64,000 bases of DNA from the NCBI GenBank assembly GCA_009823395.1, contig CM020514.1, positions 8,098,466 through 8,162,465 on the forward strand, given 5' to 3'. The notes under the pieces are model-generated. The model searched no databases, was not told the DNA's origin, and saw only the letters and a program-made list of their open reading frames with translations. Numbering within the stretch: the first letter of the stretch is position 1; each line of letters begins with the position of its first letter. Position numbers and translations under genes: made by a program. Shown here one piece after another: positions 43,446 through 54,597 of the stretch. The stretch is from Thamnaconus septentrionalis (Eukaryota; Chordata; Actinopteri; Tetraodontiformes; Monacanthidae).

Positions 43446-44328
43446 GTGCGCTGCCGTGTGCGTTGACAGCCTTTGAGCCAGTTCTCTCGCCTTCAGTGAG
43501 GGGAAGGGAAGAAGAAGGAGAGAAAAAAAAAGAAAAGAAAAGAAAAAACGCTTAGGGCACAAAGCCCCCCTCCCCCATCCCCCCTCCCCCCAGCCCCTTG
43601 CTCCTGAGCGCGGGCCCCGGCTCTCGCTCTCTGACAGGAGTCTGAAGGTAAGCGCCAAAGACATCCTGACACGCGCGCGTAAAAGCACTTTTGATGCGGG
43701 GAAAATGGACCGCTTTGCCGCGTACAAACAACAGCAAAATGTCAACAGGAGCGAGGCGAGTCCGACGGGAGGCAAACAACACGAGCCGGGTTCGCATGGT
43801 ATTACGGGCGAGCGAGGGAGAGAGAGAGAGAGAGAGAGAGAGAAAAACAGAAGAAGAAGAAGAAAAAAAAACAACAACCTGCGAGCGTCAAAACCCCGAC
43901 CAAAGCCACCCACCCCCTCCCCCACCAACCACCCCGCTTTTTTCTTTCCTTTGTTTTTTCTTATTTTTGCTTGTCTGCCTCGACGTTCGCCCCTTGATTT
44001 TGACTTTTGCCGCTCGGCGCCCGAGTTCAATCCAAAGAGTCGCTCGCGCTAACCGGCAGGAGCGGGAGGTGTCGCGTGGAAGCGCACGACAAAGGGCAAA
44101 TGTTCGATAATTCAATGGAAAAATAACCGTTGATCGATCGAGATGTCTGTCTGTTGATTACAACACACTGCAAACAGCGAAAAGCTGCAAACACACAATT
44201 AGCAAAAGCACACAAACACATCAAACAAATACAACAAAGAAATTGCGCAATTACTGAAATTAGACTAAAAAATCCTGTAAAATACCAAAAACACAAAATC
44301 TATATATCTATCTGTAGATAGTTGATCG
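43446..44328. other. Non-coding with purine-rich tracts
   Basis: A-rich at 43524-43550, a GA tract at 43814-43842 then GAAGAAGAAG, and AC-rich sequence at 44160-44300 (GCAAAAGCACACAAACACA). No supported frame. Confidence 0.4.
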
Positions 44329-44466
44329 GAGGCTAAACGTTGCTAATGCTATGTATTAAGTACAGTTACTACAATGACATTTGTAAAAATCCTGCATAAT
44401 TACTCTGTATTTTGGAGTTTCATATCACAATTGGTGCCATTCCCATGTCTTTTTTTTTTAATTAAA

Positions 44467-44507
<41 letters not shown>

Positions 44508-44508
44508 G
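44329..44508 (+). mobile_element. Dispersed repeat with (TCTA)n tail, copy 1
   Basis: GGCTAAACGTTGCTAATGCT, ACATTTGTAAAAATCCTG and TTCATATCACAATTGGTGCCATTC run into a TCTA tract at 44468-44508. The same order occurs at 49025-49191. A shared body with a shared tetranucleotide tail suggests a retroposon-like repeat, class unknown. Confidence 0.6.
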
Positions 44509-45450
44509 GAGTCACAGTCCAATCCTATTAGCTTGTTGACAGACGTAACTGCACATGAAGAGGTAGGTCGCTCTGGTTCTGATGGCGAGCTTCGCTAATT
44601 TTTCTCTCTCTCTGTGTGTTGCTGTGGCTAAAACTGGCTTTGTTCAATAAGATGGCCAACAGTGAACAAGATGTAACAGGTTTTTGTGTCAAAGCTGCAC
44701 TTCACAGCCCTTCCTGAGCTCTGTTGATTGGACATATTGTATGGGTGGTGTTTCGCTGTTAGAAGTAGAAGCGCTAGTTTCCGCAGTTTGTCTCGATGTT
44801 GTCTGTTCCACTTTAGTTTTCAGGTCCTTTATTCAGTGAAAAGACAGACCATCTAATTTTGTGTTTTCCCCTCCCGAAATACATTTTCTGCTACGCCACC
44901 GCCAGAAAAACCCCTCAGCATTCAGGTTCTTCACAAGATTAAAAGGTTGGTTCCAGTTTAAGCATGAAATAAACATTAACTGAACTCAATTAACAGCTGC
45001 TTTGCATTCCTGCCAGACTGTGGACGCAGTCATTGACGTGCGATCGACTCGTGGCTGCGGACAACTCAATGAACACGACTGCAAATATTCACTTTTTATT
45101 GGACAAAGTAAAAACTATTTCCCAAAACATCTTTTTCCAGTATGTTTCTCCACATTCCACTGGAACTTTGTTCTCCGTAGAGGTCTGATATTCTCCAGCT
45201 TTGATGCCGTCTTGGCGTCCTACACTGGATGTTTGTGTTGCAGCTGATTGACAAAAAGTCAGCATTTGTGTTGACTCAAAAAGAAGCTACAGCCAATTCG
45301 AAAAGTGTCCAGGGCTACAATTCGGACTCATCTACCTTGTTACCATTAGCACTCATTGCTCATTACCATTTTATCTTGTTAGCATCTATATCTACTTGTG
45401 AGTCTTATATACCCGAGCATTTCCCACAGCCCTCGAGGCTTCTTTTTTCT
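44509..45450. other. Non-coding unique sequence
   Basis: No gene or further repeat copy recognised. The frame at 45002-45247 has no domain. Confidence 0.4.
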
Positions 45451-45460
45451 CTCCCTCCAC

Positions 45461-45542
45461 TGCTGCTTCTGCTTCTGCTTCTGCTGCTGCTGCGCCTCCC
45501 CCATCTGTCTATCTGTGCCGCTTTTTTTTTTTTTTTTTTTTT
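45461..45542. repeat. (CTG/CTT)n triplets and poly(T)
   Basis: CTGCTTCTGCTTCTGCTGCTGCTG at 45461-45492 and a 21-nt T-run at 45522-45542. Confidence 0.88.
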
Positions 45543-47300
45543 CCTTTTGCCTACGAGCTGTGTTTGGCGGGTCGGGGCCCAGCGACGCTGTGGAGGATGA
45601 GTGTCTGCTCTAACCCAGGGCTACACCTGTAGGTCACTGCAGGGGGATGCTAATCCTTCAGCCGCCCGCTAATACCGATGATCTGCATCTGAGACCCGCT
45701 CCCTTGGGAGTGTGTTTGTGTGTGTGTGTGCCTGATGTTGCTGTGTGTGTGTGTGGGACTGACAGATGAGGCAACTGGGGGCCCTGCAACCCGTGTCTGC
45801 CTGTGCGTTGGGGGGTTGGTTGGTAGAAATGATTTTATTCCGTGAGTGAGTGTAAGTGAGGGTGGAGCCCCGTTAAAGGAGGGCAAACCGCTCGGCTTTC
45901 CTCGGCCTTCAGCTTCGTTAGACCTTCGGACGCTCACGTTGGATCGTTTGTCACCTGTTTACATATTACTCAGGGGAATAAATTACGTTTCTACGGCTGC
46001 CTGCTTTCTGAAAAAGGAGAAAAAAAAACACAAAAAAGGTTGCAAGTGTTTCCCATCTTCTTATCTCTTGGGTCCTCTGCTGCGTTCCTTCCTTTTTGTC
46101 TAGAATAAATATGCAAATCGCATCTCCTCGGGCAACAATAAGAATTTTTTTTTATTTATCGTTGCACATTGTTGCGTTTTTTAGGAAAAATTGGGCATTT
46201 GTAAAAAGTTGGAAAAAAAAACCTTCTTAATCTAAGCAACACATTGGAATGAAAAAAACAACCTTCTGCCTTTTCACCAGTGCTGCTGATCTTGACAGTC
46301 AAACTGCACTCTGCGCACATCACAAACAATTAATGATTAATTGAGTTCATCGCACATTTTCCTCATTAATTATGGAAGCCCAGATGTATTCTAATCTGGC
46401 CCCTCCCACTCCCAGTCTGGCTTTACCATCCATACATTGCAAAGAGACGCGAGAGAGACGGCGGCTTTACGCTACTGACGGCGTCAAACGTGAGCAGTTG
46501 TGAAGATGTACAGGCCTTCAAGTAGCAGGAGCACAAATTTTAAATCTTTCCTGAAATGGGAACATTTCTGATGAAGTCATGGTTTGAAAAATTAATAAAT
46601 TCACACAAAATCTCAAAATTTCAGGCATTTTCATAATAACAAGGTTCTGGTGAGCTACACAACCATTGTGGTGGTTTTCGTTTAATGAAATGATAATAGA
46701 TGTATATTTTTTTAACAAACTTTTTTGGGGAAATCTTTTGATTTTGAGTGAATTGTCCCTTTAAGGCCGAGCTAACATCAACTTTAAAGAACAGAAAATT
46801 AAACACACATGTCAACTTGCTTGGCTGGACGTAGCTGACGAGCCCAAGCTCCGACTGTACTGTAGGTAATGAATTGAAACGTTCGGCAGGGGTGGGAGCA
46901 AACAATGAGAGTCGGGGGGGAGAGGCTGAAATAGGGGCTGCGAATGGAGCAGCGGCTACGTGAATTGATGAGCAGTGCGCGCGGAAGAAAAGACGACTGC
47001 ACGCTAATCACGCTTTGCACCGATTGCTAAACACACACACAATCACTCACTCACGCTGAGCTGAAAGGTTCATCCCAAGCCCTCCCCCCTCCTCACCCCC
47101 TCCCGCCCCACATCCTCCCCATTGCAAATGATTATGCATGCGATATTCCAAACTGCACCGAGAGTGTTTACTCTCCTCATTGAGGCGCGGGATAAGTTGA
47201 GAGTCGGAGCTAAGTGCACTACAGTCTGTGGCAGAAGAATAAACATTTTCCTTTATAGCCCCAGGACCCACTTTTCATCTGTCAAGCATGTTTTAATAAT
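45543..47300. other. Non-coding sequence, part possibly regulatory
   Basis: GT stretches at 45709-45755. 46310-46410 (AACAATTAATGATTAATTGAG, CCTCATTAATTATGG) is strikingly rich in TAAT cores, including TTAATGATTAA. 47120-47320 (GCAAATGATTATGCATGCG, TTTTAATAATTAATCTG) is similar. No coding feature. Confidence 0.35.
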
Positions 47301-47800
47301 TAATCTGTTTAATACACACACAGCATCTGCCGGGTACGGCGGCTCCCATCCTCCCCGTTCGAACTGACTAGCGCAGCTGCCACTGTTTGAGCCGAACCGC
47401 GCTGGTCCGGAATACGAGGAGATGTTTTTATTTTATTTACTTCTTCTTTTTTCCCGCATCGGCCCGGACGGACAGAATGTTTGCTGCCGCCGCCGCCGCG
47501 CTCACACTTTTCCTCCAAGCCGGGCAAAACAGATTATGCAGAAAGAGGCTTGCGTGTGTGCGTGCGCGTGTGTGTCCGATACTTTTTCCCAAGTATTTCT
47601 CAGCGGGTGAAAGAGCCAAATGGGGATTGTGTAAATTAAATACATTTCTTTTTTTTTTTTTCTAGCAGCAGCAGCAACAGCGGCAACAGCAGCAGCAGAG
47701 AAATGATGCCAGATTAAGCCCATGAATATATACATGGGGCCGGGTTGACCTGTCTCCAGACGCCTGATTTCCCTGGAGGGGCGCTGACATGGTAAGGGGG
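47301..47800. other. Non-coding sequence
   Basis: GCC triplets at 47484-47500, a GT/GC patch at 47551-47575 and AGC-rich triplets at 47666-47700. Nothing recognised. Confidence 0.4.
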
Positions 47801-47809
47801 CGCTAAGGG

Positions 47810-47810
47810 G

Positions 47811-47842
<32 letters not shown>

Positions 47843-47860
47843 GTGTGCGTGTGTGTGTCG
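47810..47860. repeat. (GT)n microsatellite, GCGTG-interrupted
   Basis: About 23 GT units with two GCGTG interruptions. Confidence 0.95.
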
Positions 47861-48010
47861 CAGGGTGCGGCACAGACAAGAGGTGAGGAGATTTCTCGAA
47901 ACAGCTCCAAATTGAGCTTAATCTCATTCCTCATTGTGCTGGAACAGGAATGAAATTGCACAATTGCACTTTAATCGACAATCGAACAAACCTCCTCCCC
48001 ACCACCACCC

Positions 48011-48037
48011 CCACACACACACACACACACACACACC
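48011..48037. repeat. (CA)n microsatellite
   Basis: About 13 CA units. Confidence 0.93.
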
Positions 48038-48111
48038 CCTCTCCCTCCCCCAACCGTTTCACTTCTCCCGCTCCCTCTCCCTCGTCGAGCCCTAAATTCC
48101 CAACGTTTGCC

Positions 48112-48283
48112 ATCTTCTTCTTCTTCTTCGTCTTCATCTTCTTCTTCTTCTTCTTCTTCTTCTTCTTCTTCTTCTTCTTCTTCTTCTTCTTCTTCTTCTT
48201 CTTCGTCTTCGTCTTCGTCTTCGTCTTCTTCTTCGTCTTCTTCTTCTTCTTCTTCTTCTTCTTCTTCTTCTTCTTCTTCTTCT
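48112..48283. repeat. Long (TTC)n/(GAA)n tract with in-phase GTC interruptions
   Basis: 172 bp, about 57 triplets. All interruptions fall at the first triplet position: GTC at 48130, 48205, 48211, 48217, 48223 and 48235, and ATC at 48136. The purine strand is entirely A and G apart from seven bases. Such tracts can form triplex or sticky DNA in vitro. The Ser-, Phe- and Lys-only open frames across it (47931-48623 minus; 47950-48375 plus) are artefacts. Confidence 0.97.
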
Positions 48284-48833
48284 CCCCCTCCTCCGTTCTT
48301 GTCTTTTTTAGTTTCCGATGGAAGCGTCTAATAATGTCTGCTGGAGCAATCAGGGGGTTAATGAGGTTAGGATAAGGGCAATCATAAACCAATAAAAGGC
48401 CCCATCCGGACGGCCCGCTTCCTCTTTCATTTCGCCATCTAATCCTGGAAGATTGTGATTGTGGGAATCCTGCCTGCCTGCCTGCCTGTGTGAGCCGCAT
48501 CACTTGCACTGGAGCGCGTCTCCCGTCACGGGCAGGAAGGATTCGCTCCCCCCAACCCCCCTTGGGGCTTGATTGTACGTACATGCACAAACATACACAT
48601 GCACACGCGGTCATCTTCAGCACGCAGGTGCTTCTGATTATCCAAGGTAGGAAAGCTTTGCTCAGCTGATTATTAGCCAGACGAGGGAGGATTTAGCTTC
48701 TCAAAACAGCAAATTAAAAGAAAATTGATTGGAACCAGCCGCCACCAGTGTCCCCCCTCCCAACGCCCCCACCTCTCAGTCCCCCCATCCCCCTCATCCT
48801 CCCCACCAGACTGTCATATTTTGCGGTGTGCCT
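48284..48833. other. Non-coding sequence
   Basis: 48330-48450 (GTCTAATAATGTCTGC, GGTTAATGAGG) may be regulatory. (CCTG)n at 48470-48487. C-rich at 48750-48810. No gene. Confidence 0.35.
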
Positions 48834-49375
48834 CATTCGGCCGTCGCCGTCCACGCCGAATCAAACAAACCGCAGGATCTCCGGGAGGATCAATTTTTTT
48901 TTCAGGCTATAAGCCTAAAAAAGCATCTGATAAGCAAGCATCTGATTATGGTAAACTAACAACAAACCGCGCATCCACTGACTGCAACCACCAGAAGAAA
49001 AAGGTCCAAATTGGTCCAAAAAGGCCCTAAAAGCTTAGCGTTGCTCATGCTACGCGTTAAGGACAGTGAAAACAAAAACATTTGTAGGAAACCTGTACAG
49101 TTCATTTCACAATTGATGCCATTCTCACATCTATCTATTTATCTATCTATCTATCTATCGATCTATCGATCTATCTATCGATCTATCTATCCCTAGCTAG
49201 ATAGATAGAATTTTGGAGCGTGTCTTTTTCGGTGGCCGCCACCCACGCTTAATCAAACAAACTGCAGGATCAGATCTCCAAAAGGATCTATTTTTTTGGG
49301 GCTATGCGCGAGCATCTGATTCCGCTAAACTAACAACAGACTGCGCATCCACCGACGGCAACCACCAAAAGAAGC
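48834..49375 (+). mobile_element. Composite repeat: flanking direct copies around a (TCTA)n-tailed repeat
   Basis: 48834-49003 and 49224-49375 are diverged direct copies. Both contain CACGC...AATCAAACAAAC, GCAGGATC, GCATCTGAT, AAACTAACAACA, GCGCATCCAC and CAACCACCA in order. Between them, 49025-49127 matches 44330-44455 (AGCGTTGCTCATGCTACG..., ACATTTGTAGGAAACCTG, TTCACAATTGATGCCATTC) and is followed by a TCTA tract (49128-49191) with TCGA interruptions and an inverted TAGATAGATAG. No coding content. Confidence 0.6.
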
Positions 49376-50044
49376 ACTTGGCCGCCGCGCGCCCATCAGC
49401 CCTCGAGGCGGTGCCGTGATGTTGGAGGAAAAAGAAAAAGAGCCGAAAACACTGCGTCGGCGCTGGGCTCGGCTGCTCGGCTTGCGAATGTAGTGTGTCT
49501 TTGGAGATATTCCGCCGTTCGCGGGGATGAATGTACAATTAAAATGATGGATGTTTAACTGCACTCAACCGGATTTGGTGCCCGTGCGAGCGGCGTCGGC
49601 AGCGTCGTTATAGAATAAACATTCCCCGGAGTCATTTACAGAAGTTACCGTATCAAAATAATGATTTCGGGGCTTTCAGAAATGAGCCGGGAAAACTAAC
49701 GAAAGGAGAGCGCATCCGACCCAGGGAAGATCTGGCCCTGTTAAATATTTCCAGACGGGGGGAGGGCTGGAGGGGGAGGGAAAAAAAGAAAAAAAGAATC
49801 GCAGGTACTTGAGCCGCGCGAAACGCATTGATTTGTCGGAACAAAACAATGCAACAAAAGGCTGGCGGGCTGTTGTATCTGGGGTGGATGTTCTCATTAT
49901 GGCCCGTAATGAAGGGCCCCGCTTTCCGCCGCGCGTCTACCGAGCCACGCCGACGACCTACATGAGCACGCGCGCGCGCGCACACACGCGCACAGGGCCA
50001 GACTGCTGCCAGGCTGTCAAGTCCAAAAATAATTAGGCATCAAA
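49376..50044. other. Non-coding sequence
   Basis: 49495-49560 and 49860-49930 are evenly composed candidate regulatory pieces. A CG/CA alternating run (49967-49990) could favour Z-DNA. No supported frame. Confidence 0.35.
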
Positions 50045-50057
50045 ATGAGTTTCCCTG

Positions 50058-50127
50058 TTTTTTTTTTTCTCTTCTCCTTCTCCTTCTTCTCCTTCCCTTC
50101 TCTCCTTTCCTCCCCTTGTTCGTTTTT
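50058..50127. repeat. Pyrimidine-rich tract
   Basis: T-run followed by CTTCTCCTTCTCC-type sequence. Confidence 0.8.
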
Positions 50128-50530
50128 ATTCATGTGCTGGAACTCGGGAGACTGGCTAATGCCGTTAACGCGCTCTCATCATGAATTTTCATTACACCAT
50201 TACACGGGTACGCTACACGAGCGCCGGGCGCCGCCGCTGCTGGGGTGTCATCGCCGTGCGCGCCCCTGACAGAAAGAGACACCAAACACACGCGATCGCA
50301 CCTTCGGTACGTATAGCCGAGATTCCCAGACACACGTGAAGCCCGTGCATTTGTTCAGACGAGCCGGCGCCCTCTTTGAGATAAGGACTAAAAAAAAAAC
50401 CCATTGAGAAAATTTTTTTCAATCAATTTCAATATTTGAAGTTTTTGCCTTGGAGGTCCCATTTTAATCAAAAAAATCTGTACTCTCCAGACGTGTGAGC
50501 AGGTTCATCCTTTACTTCTTTTGCCTGCAC
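50128..50530. other. Non-coding sequence
   Basis: Mixed unique DNA. CTGGCTAATGCCGTTAACGC and TCATGAATTTTCATTACACC at 50150-50205 look regulatory. Nothing else recognised. Confidence 0.35.
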
Positions 50531-50716
50531 CATGTTCAGCCTTTTGTGATGTCACAAAGGGCACAGACACCCCAGCCAGGTCTTGGCTCCGCCCCCTTAA
50601 TTTTATTCTCATGTTAAAAATCCAACAAGGCATCAAATTAGGCAGAAAGCTGGAATCTATTTTTTTTCATCTATGTGTTTTCACAGGAGGTTGTAAACAA
50701 AGGGCTAAATTGGATG
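50531..50716 (+). mobile_element. Palindrome-centred repeat, copy
   Basis: CTTTTGTGATGTCACAAAGG lies at 50541-50560. It is followed by GGCTCCGCCCCC, AACAAGGCATCAAATTAGG, AGAAAGCTGGAATC and GGTTGTAAACAAAGGGCTAA, in the same order as 1001-1195. Confidence 0.7.
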
Positions 50717-51160
50717 TCTTTCTTGAGATCTAGATGGTATAAAAAATAAGGATGTGAGAATTATCCCTGTGTTGGAACCTTCAAAATTGGACTGACCTTT
50801 GTTGTCAAGTCATTTTGTCTGACATCCTTTCACACACCTGCTGGATTGTAATGACACGTGTTGTCCTGCAGGGTTGACAAGCAACAAGCGTGGGTGCGCA
50901 AGGGAGCGTTGAGAGCATGTGCGTGTGCGTGCGTGCGCGTCTTTCATTGTGAGCCGGTTCAGTGGAGCGTTTTGGCCGTGTGTATCTCTCCCCGTGTGAA
51001 ATGGGTTTTCTATTGCTGATCTGCTCATGCTCAATTACCCACAGTCCCCTGGGGCCGGGGGATGTGTGTGTGGGTGTGTGGGGGGAGTAAGGTAAACACA
51101 CATCAGCTGGGCCTGATTTATTTCACTGTCCCACGGCAGCCCGGAGTCGAGTCATCCACG
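50717..51160. other. Non-coding sequence
   Basis: GT/GC-rich patch at 50918-50942 and a GTGTGTGGG patch at 51062-51085. No gene. Confidence 0.4.
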
Positions 51161-51163
51161 TGC

Positions 51164-51185
51164 TCTCCCTCTCTCTCTCTCTCTC

Positions 51186-51242
<57 letters not shown>
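51164..51242. repeat. Compound (CT)n(CA)n microsatellite
   Basis: CT units to about 51194 pass into about 24 CA units. Confidence 0.95.
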
Positions 51243-51243
<1 letters not shown>

Positions 51244-51476
51244 GCTGGGCTGAACACACTTCACCCTCGTCATGCCGACGGTTATATTAGCGACGCTTTG
51301 ACGGCTTCTCGCAGTTTTAAACGCTCAAAAGTCCGAGTGAAGAAGACGTTAATCTCAGAGATCAGATGCTTCATTACCACCAGGCTGTTAGCTGCGCTTA
51401 GACAGCTGAATTATAGAGCGCCTTTGTTGGCATGCCAAGGCCTGATGTCCCCTTAAGCTTAAATCATCTGCCATTT

Positions 51477-51542
51477 CTTTCTTCCTTCCTTCCTTCCTTC
51501 CGTCCTTCCTTCCTTCCTTCCTTCCTTCCTTCCTTCCGTCCT
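51477..51542. repeat. (TTCC)n tetranucleotide microsatellite
   Basis: About 15 TTCC units with two CCGTCC interruptions at the same unit position. Confidence 0.95.
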
Positions 51543-52406
51543 CTCATTTCTCTTCTTCCCTTTCCGTTTGTTTTTTCTTAAAACCCGACAGGTATCTTTC
51601 TCGCCTCCCTCGGCTTTCCACGCATGGTGTATTTATTGATTGCTATTAATAGACTGTCAATTGGAGGCGTGACCCCACTAGACCCCTATTAGATCCTATC
51701 TGAGGCCAGTCATGGAAGCGGCGCGGCGTCCTTGGCGGAACACGTCAGCGTCGATCGTACAGCCGAAGCAGAGACAGCGAGAGGGATGGCAGGGGATTAG
51801 CAAAGGAGGTTGCTAGCTTAATGATAAACCTTTGACCATTGTGGTCTGAGGTTTTTGTTAAATTGGGTTCCTGTTTTCTCATGATTTATTGTATTAAACT
51901 GCAATTATCAATTGCAAACGGTCACAGATGGCAATTCTGCCTTGCTGTCCCAAATGGACAGACAGAAGCTAAAGTAGGGAAGCTGTGTTAGCAGCTCAAA
52001 TAAGTTCCCGTCATGCGGTATCAAAGGAATTTATTACCTAACATTTGTCCTTATGATTTTTATGATTTGTAAACATATCATTTCATGAAAAAAAATATAG
52101 AAAAACTCAACAAATTAGACTTCATATTTGGCCTTCTACTTGCACTTGAGCAAGCGTGCTTGCTAACATTCGCGTCTGCTAACTGGCGTACGTACTCCAA
52201 CTACCGTGGCATGTAGTTGGCTGCTATTTTTTTCAAAAAAACAAACAGTCATTGACAGAACACAGGTCACAGTTTGCGAACACGCCACATGCGTAAATGC
52301 AATTTGCAACGTCTAATCTGAAGGCAACATCACGCAATCAATAGCAGCCATTCTAAACCACTGGCCGTTTGGCGGAGGAGATCAACGCCTGAGCTGCATC
52401 TCCCCC
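51543..52406. other. Non-coding, mostly AT-rich sequence
   Basis: 51620-51735 (GTATTTATTGATTGC, TTAATAGACTGTCAATTGG, CTATTAGATCC) is a candidate regulatory piece. The rest is unremarkable. Confidence 0.35.
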
Positions 52407-52459
52407 CTCCTTCTCTTCTTCTTCTTCTTCTTCTTCTTCTTCTTCTTCTTCTTCTGCTT
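52407..52459. repeat. (CTT)n trinucleotide tract
   Basis: About 15 CTT units, one CTG at the end. The minus strand reads as poly-Glu. Confidence 0.95.
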
Positions 52460-52685
52460 CTTCATGGGACTTCCAAGCAGCTCCTGGTTGATTGTTTGTC
52501 TTCGGAGCGCCACCACCTGCCCGCCCGCCTGCCAGACAGGACGGTAACATCAGCGTTAGGGAGCCTCTCCTTCCTCTGGTGCGAGGCTGCAGTGACAACG
52601 TCTGCCATGTTTCACTCTGATCTCTCCATCAGTGTGAATGAGCGTATCGCCACGCTGCCTCCGACTGTCACTCACTCCTCTGGGA

Positions 52686-52686
<1 letters not shown>

Positions 52687-52722
<36 letters not shown>
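52687..52722. repeat. (CA)n microsatellite
   Basis: About 17 CA units. Confidence 0.95.
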
Positions 52723-53980
52723 CCCAGCTAACCTGGGAGAGACGTTCACAACCTGACAGCCCCATTGGAGCGTCTCCCAGATGCGATGGATTTACTTCAC
52801 ATGTCCGTCTGGAAAAGGGCTCTTAGAAACTTTGCCCAATTTCTAAGGAAAAATCAAAAATAAGGAAAGAAAAAGAAATGCAAGACGCCACCCGGACAAA
52901 CAAACTGGAGAACCGATTGGAGGAAACCTTGAAAACCGACCAGTCGTCCTGTTACTGGAGCCTGGTGGCAGGAGCTGCAGGGTTCCTGTGTGCATTTTTG
53001 CACTGAACTCTTGCCAAAACCAGCAAAAAAAAACAAAAAATAAATAAATAACAAAAATCCCAGAAAGGCCTCTGGTGCTGTTATTTGTTCTTCTCTTAAT
53101 GCAACCCCCAACCCCAAAAAAAAAACTGATAAAACTGCAGCCATGCTGCACCAGCAAAAGCTGGAAGTCGCTTCTCTTCTTCTTCTTCTTTTTCTTCTTC
53201 TTCTCCAGTTTTTTCCTTCCCGCCCGCCCGCCCGCCGCGGCCGCTTCCTGTTTTTGTCATCGCCGGGCAGACGGCCGATTGGTTGCGCGGCGCGAGCGCC
53301 ATCTGAAAACAATTCCGATTGAAACGTCTCGTGATTGATGAGAGAGAGATTGCAGACTGCTCCACGCGGGCGCAGCAGCGGCGGCGGTGGCAGACGCACG
53401 CAGACGGAAGGCTGTGATTAAACCCCAATGACGGTTGTGAGGGTTTTTTTTTCCCTTTTGCAGATCAGTGGGTCAAGCTAGAAAAGAGAGACTTATACGG
53501 ACGTGACAACCTGTGTGTGTGTGTGTGTGTGTGTGTGGACCCGGGGTTCAGCTGTGCAGCAGAGGCTGACTACCTTTATTAGATCCCTCCGTCTTTCGTG
53601 TCACATCAAAACGCCTCATTATCTCCTCCCCCGTCATCGGGATGCAGCACGCGTTCTTTTTTTCCTCCTCTTCATTTAACTATCAACCTACTCAATATGC
53701 TCCCTCTCTCTCTTCCTCTCTCCCTCGCTCTCTCTCTCTGTTTGTCTCTTCGGCCTCTTGCTCATCGCTTGGAATCCAGAAATCCAGATCTGCACCGACG
53801 TTCAATGATAAAATAAGCGGACGATACTCTGTGATCGCGAGGGATTTCTTTGTCGACCTGCTTGGACTGTATGACCAATAACCAAGTGAAATTTACAGGT
53901 CATGTGACCTTTCTTAGCCATTTCTGAACCTTTTGAGTTTTTAGCCTTTGCCTTATTCCAGTTTGTCAACAGAAAGGACA
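52723..53980. other. Non-coding sequence with small simple repeats
   Basis: (CTT)n at 53173-53205, (GCCC)n at 53220-53235, (GT)n at 53512-53537 and CT-rich 53698-53745. The minus-strand frame at 52854-53399 (181 codons) crosses several of these and has no domain, so it is rejected. Confidence 0.4.
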
Positions 53981-53986
53981 CATCAA

Positions 53987-54589
53987 CAGAGGCGGCAAAA
54001 GTATTTCCATTCTATACTTGAGTAAAAGTACAGACGCCTGTGTAAAAGTACTGATTTGACACCTTTACTCAAGGAAACATAAGAAAGGACTCGAGTTAGG
54101 CTCAGGGTTAGGGTAATGAAATGTACTTAGGTAAAAAGTCTTTTTTTTAAACTAATGAAACCATGCATTCATTGTTACATGTTTACACTTTTAACAACAA
54201 TAACCAATGTTGTTTTTCACATTTTCATTTTTCTCTGTACTGAAAATGTACTGAACAGTGACCAAAAAGGTGAGGTACTCTAAAGTGATCACTCTCACTT
54301 AAAAACATCATCAAGTTTCATATTGCGCTACACAAGAGCATTGCTCAAATATCACTTCAAGCAATAACAACTATAAATATGATAATTTACTTTTAACAGA
54401 ATATGTATCTTTTAAACACTTTAAAATACCAAAGTAACTTCCATGTTTCCAATGTAAGGAGTAGAAAGTACAGATGATTGTTTACAAATGTAGTGAGTAA
54501 AAGTAAATTGCCAGCAGATACCTGAAAATCTACTAAATCTACTAAATTACAGTAACAAAGTATTTATACTTTGTTACTTCCCACCACTG
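53987..54589 (-). mobile_element. Non-autonomous hAT-like element, copy 1 (603 bp)
   Basis: It starts CAGAGGCGGCAAAAGTATT and ends, read on the minus strand, CAGTGGTGGGAAGTAACAAA. It is flanked by CACATCAA (53979-53986) and CACGTCAA (54590-54597), an 8-bp target duplication with one mismatch. Eight-bp duplications and CAG...CTG ends are hallmarks of the hAT superfamily. The interior has AAGTA/AGTAC repeats and matches 62949-63422 in the opposite orientation (GTACTTTCTACTCCTTACA, AAGTGTTTAAAAGATACA). No transposase is encoded, so mobility would have needed an enzyme in trans. Confidence 0.85.
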
Positions 54590-54597
54590 CACGTCAA

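Noticed and set aside
43293..44030. 245-codon minus-strand open frame, the longest in the window
   Set aside because: It is made of low-complexity segments (Gln/Arg, Phe/Leu, Ser/Leu, Gly) read through GCC triplets, GA and A-rich tracts. No domain, and overlapping frames on the other strand are equally open.
47931..48623. 230-codon minus-strand frame with long poly-Lys
   Set aside because: The Lys run is the GAA/TTC tract itself. Frames on all strands cross it because the repeat contains no stop.
52854..53399. 181-codon minus-strand open frame
   Set aside because: Crosses CTT, GCCC and T-rich simple sequence and gives low-complexity Arg/Glu and Phe-rich stretches.
54100..54118. Telomere-like GGTTAGGGT motif (also near 4802)
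   Set aside because: Single GGTTAGGG units within unique or transposon DNA, not an array.
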